NCBI RefSeq assembly: GCF_026210795.1
Contig: NC_089434.1
Location: 2,294,001 to 2,358,000 of the forward strand
DNA length: 64,000 nucleotides
Source of the DNA: Rhizophagus irregularis
Lineage: Eukaryota > Glomeromycota > Glomeromycetes > Glomerales > Glomeraceae
Reading direction: 5' to 3'
The position numbers and the translations under genes are program-made. Numbering within the stretch: the first letter of the stretch is position 1; the number at the start of each line of letters is the position of its first letter. Positions 45,437-58,518 of this stretch are shown piece after piece. Under the pieces are notes generated by a model. That model had not been told where the DNA came from. It was given only the letters and a program-made list of their open reading frames with translations, and ran no database searches.

Positions 45437-46335
45437 TCATTCATCATTATCGACTAAAAAAGGAAAAGAAATTAATAAATTTTGTATTTACGACTAAAAA
45501 AGAAAAAAAAAATTAATAAATTTTGTACTTACCATTTCGATCTTCTGTATTTAGAGTATTCGTATTTTGAGTATTCTGGCTCCTACGTGCTATAAAATAA
45601 TTAAGAAAATCAATAAAAATTTATAATTTGATTAAACTTTTATACTTTACATACCATTCCTTCTGTTTCGTCTGCGTTGAGTTATATTAACACCAATTGA
45701 AGCCTGTACAAACTGATCATCTAGAAACATATTAAATCATATTAAATAAAACAATTTACCTCTTTAATATAATCATTTTGTTGATTATGTAATGTTGTTA
45801 GATTTAAAAGTTCTTACCTGATTTCTCCCAAAACCGTGTATTTATGACTTCAAAAAAAATGGCACCAGCACTGCTTCTTGCCCCTCTCAGATCGTTTGCA
45901 ATCACTAATAATTGATCCTAAAGTATTAAGTGTTAAATAAGTATTAAAATTACTATTACAACAAATTTTTATTAATATTTAACTCACGTGATAACTGGTC
46001 ACTAATCCATTGAATTTTGTTTGGCACTGTTTGCCCGAATAATTGCTCCTACACCTCTCATTTACTTTATTCGCAACAGAATTCCAGAAATTTTTTCTAC
46101 TTCTTCCTGCAATTTGATAATGGTACTCGAAGTTTCTTGACCTCTGCTGCTCAATCAAAGCAGCGATTTGGTCATCCGACCACTCCACCCGGCCGAAAGA
46201 ATAAGTTATAGTGTTGAAAATGGAGGTAGTATTGACATTGATGGTATTGGTATCATTGACGGTGGTTGAATCAGTTGAAGATGAGGACATTGTTTGAAAT
46301 TTTGTTAAAAAATTGTTTAGAATATTTGGAAACAT
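45437..46335 (-). CDS. Myb/SANT-like DNA-binding protein, intact five-exon gene
   Basis: Exons are 46335-45988, 45917-45818, 45720-45655, 45589-45533 and 45453-45437, all GT-AG and in phase, giving 195 aa. After a Ser/Thr/Asn-rich leader, the Myb/SANT-like (trihelix) domain spans about residues 48-118: VEWSDDQIAALIEQQRSRN ... KNFWNSVANKVNERC ... GKQCQTKFNGLVTSY. Exon 2 (DQLLVIANDLRGARSSAG...RFWEKS) and a short Arg-rich stretch (TQRRRNRRN) follow. The very short last exon is the least certain. A decayed relative lies at 37899-38703. No transposase frame adjoins it in an operon-like way, but Myb/SANT proteins also serve as partners of Harbinger transposases, so a host regulator and a transposon accessory gene are both possible. 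Confidence 0.7.
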
Positions 46336-47000
46336 ATTTGATAAAAAAAAATGTATTGATTATAAAAAAAAATATGTATTGATTATTAATTAGTATTGAT
46401 TATCAAAAAAATGCAAGAAAGTTCTTGTAACAATTCTAATTATGCCATTCAATTATCATGATATTACATTATTTCATTTTTTAATTATTAGTACAATTTT
46501 TAATGTAACACCATTTCAAAATGATTTCGTTGATTCATGATATTATATCATAAAATTCACAAAATATAGAATTCGTAAAACTCCGTCTCTTGTCCATTAA
46601 AAGTGATTAAAATGTCAATCTTCCATTGTTTTCCATCGTACAAAAAAAAAATTAGCCATTAAAAGTAATTAAAAATTTTGTAAATTAAGCCCGGTATTAT
46701 TCTTACGTAAAAATTAACATTTATTTATTACGACTTACTAATGCGAAAAAAAATTAATTAATTTTATTAATTTTACATCTCAGATTGATTTAATGTTAAT
46801 TTTCAAATGTTGAATTAATGTTGAGCGCGTTAAACGAATTCGTTGAGCAAAAATTATGCTTATATAATACGCGATTAATAATTTTTCATTTGATGAAAGT
46901 CACGAGACATACTATCTTCTTGCTTATATTATACACGATTATCACTAAGCTTGAAATGGAAATCAAATGTGTCATCATTTTCTTTATTTGGTGTGGCATA
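46336..47000. other. Non-genic AT-rich DNA
   Basis: This is the 5' flank of the Myb/SANT gene and the 3' flank of the tnp2-like relic. Nothing else is recognised; the frame at 46818-47090 is not supported. Confidence 0.5.
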
Positions 47001-50000
47001 CTACAAGTTAAATATTCTATTCAAAGGTATAATCGACAAATATTTTTGTTTTCCTACCGTAATATTTCTAAATTTTGTAGCTCGACATAATATCCTATGA
47101 ACCGCTAACAGGGAATCACAACCTTCTTGAAAGTATTCGGCTTTCCATAATTCGGTATTTGATATTTCTGGCTCCATAAAACTAAGTTTAAACCGAATAC
47201 TAGAAGAAGGTGCAGGTTTATACCACTTGACATATGCTAGGAGGTGAGTTTTCGTTCCTTCTGGAAATCTAAGGGCATGCTTGAAATAATATTGGACTTC
47301 ACCCGGATAAGTGTCAACTGAATCATCATTAGCTGCTTTCCATTTTGCAAATATATTCGCATTTTTATCATGGCGACCAGAAATCATAGATCCAAATATT
47401 TCGGCGCCAATTTGTAGTCTTGCATGCTGATTCATATGCAAATCCATAAATCCTAACACATCTTCTTTTTCCCTTTCATATAATATTGCATACCATTCAC
47501 ATAGAAATCCTCGCAACTCCAAAGGCATAACGACATTGATATATGATGGGTTAAGCATTTGGCCAGGTAATGGTTCAGTGCCATATATTTTGGAAATCAT
47601 AGACGTATTATGTCTCATGAATAGAAAATGCTGCAGTTCCTCTCTTTCTGCTGTGATTGCTAAACTTCCTACAGCTTTTTTTAGTACAAGAAGATGGAGA
47701 GATTCATCTAGAAGGCCAGATGTCCATTTACATGATAAGTGATAATCCACCAAAGTGTTTTTAAGAACAATTTTCATTAATTCGGGTTTTATTTGTCGGT
47801 TACTATTAGGATATGATCCTAAATAACAGGAATTTTTTTAATAAAGGTACTAAAGACAATTGAAAAACACTGAAGTAAATTTACCTATATATCCATTAAG
47901 TCTTTCAAACGGGAAAAGCCAAAAACTATATATAGGACCATAATCACAACAGCAATCAGGGATATGAAGTGCGAGATGTATATTGCTTGTTATAAATTCT
48001 AGTCCATATGTATATTCTATAAGGTAGGCCATATCTTTTAACCTCTCTTGCGCCTCCTTCAAATCATCATCTGTAATAAATCTTGCTACTAAAAGATTAC
48101 AAGCTCGAACAAAATGCCCTAAGATCTTTCTATCATTATCATCTAGCATATCCCATAATATAGATGTAGAATAAATCATAATAAAGGTCTTCCATTGATC
48201 GCAGTTTTGTTAGAAAATCCATCATTTCCGATTGCAATCTTTGGAGGAATTCTACCAATGTCAGAAGGTAAATCAATATTATCCATTCTGTTTTGTGCTA
48301 CACGAAGTTGTTCCATAGTTAATTTTTTTGGTTTACAAAAATGGATTTGATTATCCATTTTGCAACACCGAGGAAAAGACAATGCATAGGATCTTACAGG
48401 CAAATCGTATAGGATCCATGTATGGTAGGCAAACTAACTTCAGTATCTTATACCATGTACTTTAAAATGTGCTTCTCTGGAGGACTTTGAGTTACATTGC
48501 AACCATTCATGAGCATATTGCCTATGTAATAAAAGATCTGCAGACTTTGTTACCCATTCATTATAATCTTGCATTCCTTCGTAATGAGTTTTTCTAAATT
48601 CCTTGCTATAAGTGATACGTTTATCACACCTATAGCATTTCATTACTGCAGATCAACGAGGCCAAATAACTTTCGTGTAGCTGGAGTATCAGACGATCCA
48701 ACAATTAACGCAACTTTTATTTCTAAACCATTGGAAAATTGGTGAGTTTTTGGTACTTTCCACCCCTTCCAAAGTTCTAATAACTCATCTACAATAGGAG
48801 CTAGATAATGATTAATGCGTTCCAACCCTGCTCTTTTAATCCGGTAAGAAACCCAAATATATAATATTTTTGGGCTTATTCCTTTCCTGACCTTGGAAGA
48901 TTGCAAATAGACGCATAAATAGCGCCAGTACTATGCTACGTGTAGGAGAATGGTTGGAACCAATCAAGATTAAGGAAGGACCTAGATGGGTTGTGGCAGT
49001 CTCTGTTGTAAAAAAGGTACTACCATCAAATGGAAAATTTTTCCATACCTTACCATTGTAAATATCTGAATAGATATTATTTTCGTTTTTTTGAGTCCCT
49101 GATAATTTTAACATGTTCTCAAAATCTGGTCGTTGATATAAAATGCTCAATTGCTGACGAATGTTTGGCTTAGGATAAAGCATGTGAGTACCGCAATTGT
49201 TGCATTTTTATTTTTTTGAGAATGGAAAGTGGATTATTGCATTGGTGATTACGACTTGATATTGGATTATTTGGATACTCTTTATACGGGCAATTCATTA
49301 TAGCAACTTTTCCTTCTTCCTTATATGCAATAATATCTTTAACATTATGCAATTTATGGCAATCGGTACATGCAGCTAATTGCATTTTCGGTTGAAAAAT
49401 GTTTAACCATATTTTTGCCATATATAATGAGGTAGGAAAATTTTCAAATTGCAACTTATCAAAGCGCATAAGAATTATATGAAAAAAATTTTATTAAGAA
49501 TTCAAGTGCAATATCAGGCAATCGAAATCTTTGTTGAAATTTAAATAGCCATATTATAATCTCAGTATTAATAGAATCACTTAAGCTTTCCACTATAAAT
49601 GCTTCTTCATTGTCATTGTCAATCTTAGGAGATGCGAAAAAATCTTCTACATCATCATTCTCCTCTCCTTTATCCACATCATCATTCTCTTCCTCATCCA
49701 TATTATCTACATCATCATTCTCCTCTCCTTCATTCACATCATCATTCTCTTCCCCATCCATATTATTTACATCATCATTCTCCTCTCCCTCATCCACATC
49801 ATCATTCTCTTCCTCATCCATATTATTTACATCATCATTCTCTTCCCCCTCATTTATATTATCTACATTATAATTCTCACCAAAATAATTGATTTCATCA
49901 TTATTTTCATCAATTGTAGGTGCTGAAATACGAAAACATGAAGGTTTTGATGAAAATAATGTTATATTTTCTTCAATATATTGGAAAGAGGGACCAGGAT

Positions 50001-50376
50001 GGGAAGAGTCCTGATCCGGACTAGATGTACCGGAGTAATTATTTCTTTCTCGCTTTTTTGATATGTTCAATTTTATTTCTGTATTTATATATGTATTATT
50101 AACAGATGATGTTTTTTTCTTTTTTATCATGATGGTATTTTCCTGATTTTTTCTAGAATCTTTTGATCTCGATTCCCACAAACTATCATCATACATATGT
50201 TTCTCTTGAGTATGAGAATCAACTTCTGCACCTTTGCAACGAGCACAATTGCAAATATACAAATACTTTTTTTTGGGCTTTATTAAATCAGCCACAAAGG
50301 TTTCAGAGGTTTCAACTTTACGTTTTTTATTACTCTTTATTAATTCAGATACAGAGTTACATTTTTTATTACTCAT
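47001..50376 (-). pseudogene. CACTA-related (tnp2/Plavaka-like) transposase relic
   Basis: In minus-strand order from the ATG at 50376: a Cys-containing leader (YLYICNCARCKGAE) and an acidic region of eight short repeats (type NDDVNNMDEEE, 49640-49870). Then FENFPTSLYMAKIWLNIF, NNPISSRNHQCNNPLS, IYNGKVWKNFPF, the damaged 'LGLSLNLDWF' position near 48960, ERINHYLAPIVDELLELW, CYRCDKRI, LPSDIGRIPPKIA, WDMLDDNDRKILGHFVRACN, and HLALHIPDCCCDYGPIYSFW with FPFERLNGYIG. The last blocks are characteristic of tnp2-type transposases with a DUF4218-like part. A 258-aa C-terminal domain ends at 47001. Frameshifts occur near 49465, 49180, 48960 and 48850 among others. No CACTA-type termini were located. 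Confidence 0.75.
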
Positions 50377-50689
50377 TTTTATTAAAATGTATAAAATATA
50401 TTTTTTATTCTATCACTTTTAATAGTTAGTAATCAAGACGTTCAGAAACGAGCTTTTAATAATCCTTATCATACAAAAGAATTGCACAAGAATTTTATGA
50501 GCGCGTTACTTTTACCTGGTGAAAATTGTGCAAACGCGTTGCTACCTCTGAGCCTTGATCTGCATCCTGAAATCTCCGAAATTATTATAAATTTGCACAC
50601 AATCAACTTTTCTCGCGTTCTGAAATCTCTACTTTATACGGGATTTTTTTATTTTACAAAATAACAAAAAGATTTTATACTTCGTAACA

Positions 50690-51871
50690 ATGAATAGTGA
50701 TAATGTATCATCTAGTGATGAATCATCATCTTCATCATCCTCCTCCTCCTCCTCCTCTTCTTCTTCTTCCTTTTCTAAAAGTTGTTATAACACGATAAAA
50801 GCAAGTATTTGATTATTTTATATATTATTTCTGCTTTTATCCTATTTACATTTATCTATTATTTTACAGAAAGAAGTGTTTATTTGGAGTGACTCCGAGC
50901 TAAAAGACGTATACAGTATTAACTATGAGCTCACATGGGCTGAGCAAAAAGATAACATAGTCACCAAGTTGCTTTCACCACTTTACAAACTTGTAAATAA
51001 AAAATATAAAGTCTCAAATAGTGATTTATTAAAGATGTTATATGGACGTTAGCGATCTCGCCATCGCGTTAGTAATATTAGAAAGCAAGGGGAAGCCCAA
51101 ATAAAACGTAACAAAAGAAGAGCAATGAAGAATTCAAGGATGCAGGATGTAAATTATTTAATTAACAGAAGCTATTAAATTTAGTTTTTTTTTAAATTAA
51201 TTATATTGTGCTTTATAATTAACATTGTTAGAAAAAAAAAGAATAATAAACGCGGCCAATTACCTAATACAAAATAAAGATAAGTACATTTGCCGATATC
51301 CTGAAAAGGATCTAGTTCAAATTTTAAAAGATTCAGGCTACCATTCCGAAAAATGGGAGGAAACCGACGAAGATGATGAAGTTGATGAAAATGATGAAGA
51401 AAAAGTAGTCACAAAAAAAAATTCGATATATATTTATGAAAGATGGTGGAGATCTCCTGCTGTATGTATATTTTATTATTTTTTATCAAAGTATAAACAC
51501 TAATTTATAGTTTAATTTCTTTATTTAAGTTTCAACGTTTATTACATGATCGTATTGATCCAACGGTAGAGTTATTAAGAAAAAAACCACCAAACTTAAA
51601 ATGTAAAAGAGTTCTAGACAAAACAGAAACAGCTAGTGTGCCACCTGCCAGCGCACCAAGCTGGTGTTTAAATAGAGAAGCACTTGAAAAATTCAACCAT
51701 TTAACCAAAAATATCCCAGTTTATGATTATGATACTGATGAAAGTATTATTCAAGACAACAATGGTGCTGATGATGATGTTGATAATAACGTCGTAAATA
51801 ACAAAAATAACAACAAAAGGAAAAAAAAGAAAAATAAATCTAAATCAAAAAATAGAAAATCAAAAAAATAA
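50690..51871 (+). pseudogene. Divergent companion of the tnp2-like transposase (accessory protein)
   Basis: It starts 313 bp from the transposase start in the opposite direction. Exons are about 50690-50804 (poly-Ser leader), 50870-51148, 51232-51461 and 51530-51871. The second part reads WSDSELKDVYSINYELTWAE and has a TAG at about 51050 ('LLKMLYGR-stop-RSRHRVS'). The third has NAANYLIQNKDKYICRYPEKD, the acidic TDEDDEVDENDEEKV and a conserved RWWRSPA. The last is FQRLLHDRIDPTVELLRK with a Lys-rich nuclear-localisation-like tail. The phase between exons 1 and 2 does not match, so an indel or a different first exon is likely. CACTA elements often encode a second protein, and this gene fits that place, but the family is not identified. 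Confidence 0.5.
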
Positions 51872-53869
51872 ATTTTACAATTATTACACTTTTGCCTAAA
51901 TAGGTTTATCGTAAAAAATACTAATCAGACTTTAATAAAAATCAGAATTCAACATTTTCATTTAATTTTTTTAAAAATTGATTGATTAAATTAAAAATAT
52001 CATGGTTTGATAAAGCTATAGATTACAGTTTATTTTTTATTAATAAACAAGTTACGGTACTGATTACTTTATTACAGTAACAATTTAATTACGGATAAGG
52101 TATTTAATAAGATATCAAAAACTGATTAATAAAATTTTCTATATTAACATACGATAAATTAGATTAATGAGCTAAATACGATAATATTATTTTTTCAAAA
52201 AAATTAAAATGAAAATATACACAAATTTTTGTTTTTGGTATGTAAGTCAAATTAAATTACTATATGCTTAAATCATAACTCATAACCCAAAGTTGAGGAT
52301 TAACCAGGTACCTTGCTTTAGATTCAGCGACACTTCCCAAGTCAGATGAGGTGCCACAGGTACGCTTTAAGAAAACTCGCTATGATAATAAGGATAAGTA
52401 TATTCAAAAATACCATTTATGAATGAACATAGGATACGATGAATAATCTCAAATAGAAAAATAAAAAATAAAAAAATAAAATAAAATAAAAATAAAAATA
52501 TAAAAAATAAAATAAAATAAAAAAAATATTTTCAATTAGACAAAGCATCCTCGTTCCTTCCTGGAATTCTCATTTGACTAAATTATTATTGTTTGTAATT
52601 TGATCCATTTGAATCCACCATAAATTGCCAGACAGGACGAACCCTTATTAGACAAGTATAGCTTCATCACCAAATGGCTGCGATGTGTTTAATGATATGG
52701 CAACCTGTTTAATTCATTTTTAAATGAGCAAACGTGGCCATAAAACTCATTAAAAAGGTAGGCTACAGAGTGCAATGCAACCTACCTAACCTAACAAGTA
52801 GGTCTAAGGGTTAGGGAATAAAATATACCCTAAACCCACGCAGTTGGTATGGAAATAAAAGTTTACAAACGGAAGTTTCAGACTGTGCCTGACGACAAAA
52901 TGGGTGAGGTGCAATCAGGACTTTTTCCTCTAATTCAGCCCAGAATTATAGAGGCAACATTGTTATCGTACAAGCACATCGACGAAAACGTCTTTCAAAG
53001 AAATTAATCAATAAAGAGTATACTTGGGCAATAGCCGATCTTCATCGTCATCCTATAAACTCCAAAAGAACAGGGATCAGCGCAGGCATTTTGGCTTACG
53101 TATTTCTTTAAAGATTAATTAAATTGAAAGATAGGATCCAAATTCAATATGACTGAATCGATCGCCTCCGGTTATCAAACTTCCATTAGAAGTGATCGCT
53201 AGAATCAAAGATACCAATAATCACCCTTATCAGTAACGATTGAACTAAAGATGTTGGAGAAATAAAATTCATCATTTATATGGAATTAGTTTGTATTACA
53301 ATTTTATTACGATTTGGGTAAAAAAAATATCTCCCTAAAATTTATTTTTTTTTCAGGTATCCTGGCTATATGGAAAGATTCCTAATATGGTAATAGTACA
53401 ATACACCTTATACGCCATTTTGCAAATTCAGTGTAATAGTTTACAAAGAAAAAAAGGTGAACGTATTTATTTTTTTGCTATGAGAAATTTAATTACAATA
53501 AGTGGATTTCAGAAAATCGCAGTAATTTGAATAATTTGTATATGCTTTTGATAACGGGTTTGAAGTTTAGGTATTCTCTGGCCGCACTCTTGTATTACTA
53601 TGATCACTGAGAGTTGGCTTGCTTATATAATAATCTTATCATTCAATATTTCCTAAAAAAGTAAATAAACATCATCTATTTATAAGTATTCATGATTTGG
53701 AAAAACTCCGTATGAAGTTGAATCAAGCACTCCATAGCAATTATCTTTTTTCGTACACTGTATTACATTTTTACAAAGTACAAAGCGTACAAAGCCAATA
53801 CCAAATAGGCGAAAATCAGTAGCTATTTTCTATACTACGATAATATTAAATAAACACACAAATTTTTTT
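51872..53869. other. Two kilobases without a supportable gene
   Basis: AT-rich DNA. At 52290-52375 there is a short GC-richer segment (TTAACCAGGTACCTTGC, then GGTGCCACAGGTACGC) that weakly recalls the inverted repeat at 40205-40345. 52450-52530 is an AAAATAAAAT simple repeat. The part from 52560 to 53300 has mixed composition and could be a worn coding fragment, but no family can be read. Confidence 0.4.
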
Positions 53870-54095
53870 AAAGATCGTACAAATATCGGTGACCGATATA
53901 TATTAGATAACGGATCGGTGACTAATAGTTTGGATATCGGACACTTGGTAATTTACATTTTTTTAACCATATTTGAAATTTGCGCATTATGTGACAAATC
54001 GGGTACCCGATATGTTGTTAATATGTAAAAATGCCCGATATGTACCTAATTAGTCACCGATATATAGGTACCCGATATGTGTGAGATAGATCGTT
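53870..54095. repeat. Cluster of GATATCGGTGACC and GGGTACCCGATAT palindromes
   Basis: Palindromic words (ATATCGGTGACCGATAT, CGGGTACCCGATATG, AGTCACCGATATATAGG) lie in both orientations in about 225 bp, related to 39105-39420. It could be a small MITE; terminal repeats were not resolved. Confidence 0.55.
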
Positions 54096-54358
54096 TTTTG
54101 ACTTGTGGAAGACGCATGTAAATATAAGATTAGCTTAGCTTGAGAGATGATCCCAATCGAATTTGGGTTTAGTAGTATGTAGTCTCTCTAAATCGGCTAC
54201 AAATCGATAAAACTGCTATAAATCATTAAAACTGCTTAACCGGCAAATTTGAAACATGTTATCCATTAGTATAAGATACTAAAAAGTTGCTAAAAATGCT
54301 ATAAATCAATAAATTGCTATAAATCGTTATAATTCGTTCATTTAAGTGAACAAGAAAT

Positions 54359-55234
54359 ATGTCCGGATTATCTTCTAATATTATTTTAGATGAGTGGTTT
54401 AATAAGATTGTGCCTAAACCTATTAATAATCATCCTGGATACGATATGAAATATGTTAGCGCATATATTGTAAATTACTGTTATGGTACTGACCTCAAAA
54501 AAATAATCGGAATAGAGTGGGAGTATGATACATTATCAGTTGTGAAACCAGGTCAGTCTCTAGTTGCATGGGCTGTAAATGTCAGAATTCGATTACAAAA
54601 ATTATTAGCCAATCAGAGATTTAGTGTATATTACCGACATTGCTTATTTGCAGGATTTGGGAATGGCAAGATGGTTAATTCTGACTATCATCAGCCCAGA
54701 ATCAATAAGAGTAATATGGCTATTTGGTTTGATTGCTGGAAATTGGTAAAGATTACTGATATAAAACCAAAAAAAACATATTTCAGTGGATGGCGCAGAT
54801 ATGGATATGAGATTAAATCTGAGGACTTGATGAAATACCATTGGAATAATGAATGCTCCAAAGCTAAAACCCCAGATGGAAGTGCTCGGCTTATTCAAAA
54901 AGCTTATAGAAATTATAGGAAGAGGCCTGTTTTACTAGCAAAACAAGTTTGGGAGGCAGTTAGAAATGATAACACTCCTAGAGAAAAGAAGTTTCTTAGT
55001 ATGCCTAGTAGAGATACTCGTTGCACTGTAAACTTGGATATATGGTATTCTATTGATGGATTATATAGACCTTTTAATATTCCACTAGATCAATTTTATG
55101 ATTATATAAGTTATTCAAAGCATAAGAGGTGCCAATTATCTGATAGATTGGCCATAGCAAGAAATAAAATACAATGCAACTATATCGTAATAAAATGCTT
55201 TCAAATTTTAGTAATTTATATTTCATTTTCTTAA
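54359..55234 (+). CDS. Hypothetical protein with an IQ-like motif
   Basis: An intact, intronless 291-aa frame from an ATG. The N-terminal ~180 residues are of unknown fold, with many aromatic residues (IGIEWEYDTLSVVKPGQSL, WFDCWKLVKI, YFSGWRRYGYEIK). At about residues 180-200, SARLIQKAYRNYRKRP has the IQ spacing (IQxxxRxxxxR with one shift) known to bind calmodulin or light chains, and KQVWEAVRND follows. I associate this 'IQ...KRP...VW..(V/I)R.D.TP' arrangement with a repeated family in Glomeromycotina of unknown role. The last ~20 hydrophobic residues (IKCFQILVIYISFS) may be out-of-family tail sequence. Confidence 0.6.
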   Translation: MSGLSSNIILDEWFNKIVPKPINNHPGYDMKYVSAYIVNYCYGTDLKKIIGIEWEYDTLSVVKPGQSLVAWAVNVRIRLQKLLANQRFSVYYRHCLFAGFGNGKMVNSDYHQPRINKSNMAIWFDCWKLVKITDIKPKKTYFSGWRRYGYEIKSEDLMKYHWNNECSKAKTPDGSARLIQKAYRNYRKRPVLLAKQVWEAVRNDNTPREKKFLSMPSRDTRCTVNLDIWYSIDGLYRPFNIPLDQFYDYISYSKHKRCQLSDRLAIARNKIQCNYIVIKCFQILVIYISFS

Positions 55235-55544
55235 CTTCGAAATGATTTCACTAACTTCTTATCAGTTATCGAATTGCAAAAGTGATACAGGCGGAATATT
55301 TATCTCGTCTCAGTATGCAAAACAGCCAAAAGGCACTATGTTGAGATTAAGGGATGGGAGAGTAATCACGGTTGTCTAACTGGCTTAAGGCACTTCGCAA
55401 TATCTTTCAACTGATCATTAGCATTATATATCTCTCGACTATGTCAAGGCCAACCATAACTTATACTTTATTTTTTTGCGAAATGAATTGCTATATAATC
55501 TGCCTAGTAAAATTGGCCAAAGGCGCTATGCATGAAATGTATAT
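55235..55544. other. 3' flank of the IQ-motif gene
   Basis: No gene supported. The frame at 55372-55557 runs into the repeat array. Confidence 0.45.
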
Positions 55545-55945
55545 AAAATCAATATAAAAAAGTGAATTCCGATACCGCAATTCACTTTTTATATATAAAA
55601 TCAATATAAAAAAGTGAATTCTGATACCGCAATTCACTTTTTATATATAAAATCAATATAAAAAAGTGAATTCTGATACCGCAATTCACTTTTTATATAC
55701 AAAATCAATATAAAAGTGAATCTCAATATCGCAACTCACTTTTATTATAAAATCAAATTAAAAAGTGAATTATAACTTTATAATACCATAACTCATTCAT
55801 ATTATATAAAATCATAGTTTCAGGTCAACAGGTCATTTAGGTTATAAGATGTTATAACCTGAACTGATGCTGAATTGCAATTGCTAAACCTAACCTGATA
55901 AATTCAGGTCAATCTGTCAGGTTACTTGAATTTGATCAACCTGTT
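55545..55945. repeat. Truncated hAT-type element: hairpin array plus one arm
   Basis: 55545-55765 holds four copies of the same ~54-bp hairpin unit found in the element at 18147-19056 (AAAAAGTGAATT...AATTCACTTTTT type). It is followed by an arm of CAGGTCA/AACCTGA words (55815-55935) that ends inward of TAGAGTTCTGAACAGG read from the right. No left arm is present, so the element is truncated. The arm words match the solo arm at 17339. Confidence 0.6.
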
Positions 55946-58518
55946 CAGAACTCTAATCTGGTATTTCTCATTAAAAGAAATATAAAAAAATGTTTTTTTA
56001 GTTAAAAATGTTAAACCTGACTAAAGTTCTGAACAGTTCTGGGTTGAACTGGGAACTGATTTGAAACTGACTAAAAATTCAGTTTGGTTTTCAGTTCGGG
56101 TTTAAAACTGGAACCGTTCAGTTCGATTCGATTCTATTTTATTTTAAAAAAAATGTGAAAATTGAAATAATAAAAATGAGCAATAGCTCATTAAAATCAT
56201 CTCATCAAGATGCGTCAAATGGTGGTAAGATCATTTTTCTAGCTTTGATATATCACGAAATAATCGATGCTAAATATATTTTAAGAAATTAGTGCTAGAA
56301 TCGTATCTATCGATCCTAGAGAAATGATCTTGTTATCATTCGATAGGTCTTAATGAGATGAATCTAATGAGTAAGGGTGCAAACTTAATGACGTGACATA
56401 ACATCAAGTTACATCACATCATAGACATATATTAGATGTAACTTAGAGTATATTTGACATAATTTCTAAAATAATGATTTATAACATATGACGTAACTAA
56501 AAAAATTGATGTGATATATGAAAATATAAATTTCATTATAATTGTTTATTATTTATTATTATGATTTATGATTAATACAATATTAGATCAGTGATTATTG
56601 ATCAGTTTCCAAAACTTCAAGTAATAGGATCAAAATTCATATTTCCATTTCTTTTATCTACATTATCATTATTTTCTAAATTTACAGTTTCTATATTATC
56701 AAATGTTTGTGAAAGATCAATAAAATCTTCCAATACTAAATTAGTACATGTCTGTATTTCCATTTCTCTTCTTCCCTCTAATAATATATTATCAGTGATG
56801 TCATCATCTTTATCATTTAAAGAAATAATATTACCAACCGCAGAAATATTAGCAATTTCTCTCAATTCTGCACTACTCAAATCTTTTTCATATATAATAT
56901 GACAGTTTATTTTTAATACTTGCTAGATGATAAGAACGAATTTTTGATATACCTTCTAGTTTTTTAATATCAAGTCTTACACGTCTATCTCCAATTATCC
57001 ATTTAAGCATGGAAAAATTTCGTTCACAGTCTGCTTGTGAAGATACGCCTGAACTTTGGTGAAATTCTATAAGATTAAAAAAATGCTATATATGACATCT
57101 TGCATTTCAATTAAAATTCAATACATAATCCAGATCATAGGGTTTTAATTTTTGGTCAAAATGCCTAAATTGAGTGAGAAGTTACTTGCATTCTTTTTCA
57201 GACTAACCCAAACTTTGCCAAAGAGTTGTAGCAGTAATTGCTGCATCTCTGAATCCATCATCATTAATACCAAAACCTAAAAAAAAATTATTTTAATAAT
57301 TTGTTTTTCAAAAAAAAAACAGTAATTATTAATAAATAAATGCTGTATTTTGATAATAAGGATAAAGATAATAACATAGAAGATATGCAGGATACTAAAA
57401 TTTAAGATAGCAATGATTGAATATTTGAATTGCTGCAGATTTATAAGGATTTGAAGAAGGAAATCAAAATATAGCAACAGCCAATTTAATCATTTAAATA
57501 AAACAATCAGCTAAAGAAGCTGATTTTGCTTCAAGTATATTGATGCATTCCTTAATAGGAGTCCAAACTGAACGAATCTGATAACAGGTTGTGAAAAACT
57601 CTTCATCTTGCATCAAAGAGTAAATATCAGAATTTGAAATTATATTATGATGTTCTAATAATATCTATATATAATTAAATTTTGTTAATATTTAAAAAAT
57701 AAATACTATTTTAATAAAACAAGTAATAATAAATTTTACCCAGTCAAAAACAGGACGAGCACGTAAAATTGAATCTGTTGTTGCATATAATGAGCCCATT
57801 TGGTTTTACACCATGTTTACAATCCTTCAGTATTAATTTTCATATTATTTAGGCTTTAAGATAAAATTGCAGAAGCTTAATGTGAATTATTAAAAAATCT
57901 TGTAATTTTTTCACAATTTGATATCAAATCCTTAATATTGTCAAGCTTTACAAAATCAGCTGCTATTAAATTAATTGCATGAGCTATGCATCATATATCT
58001 CAAATATGATTATATTTTTCTTCTACTTTTTTTCCTAATAACTCGGCAATTTAGAGGCATTATCGGTTATTATAGCAGCAAATTTATCTACACTAAATTT
58101 CTGAAGCAAGAAATTCTCCTGTATATGATTCTATAGAATAGTTGTGTAATGCAACTAAATATTCTTTTCATTCAGGAGTCACTACAATATAATTATAAAG
58201 GGATTCACTGTGTTTGGATGTCCAACCATCTAATGCTAATCAATAAATTGTTAAAGTTAGTTATCAAAATTTTTTTAAATAATAAATAAAAAAAACCTAT
58301 AAATTTTCTTACTTAAAGTTAAACCATCTGTCACCTTTAACTCAGATTCAATTTTCTGATTAACACGTGTAACTTCATCATTTAATAGTCAGTTAGATAA
58401 AGTAATACAAGATGGTAGTACGTAATCTGAATTTAAATCTTTAAATAAATCTTGTCTACCTTTAATTAAAATATTAATTTTACTATATTTTTATTATACA
58501 AAATACTATATAATATAC

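Noticed and set aside
49610-49892. Ser/His/Pro-rich frames on the plus strand
   Set aside because: Antisense of the acidic repeat in the tnp2-like transposase.
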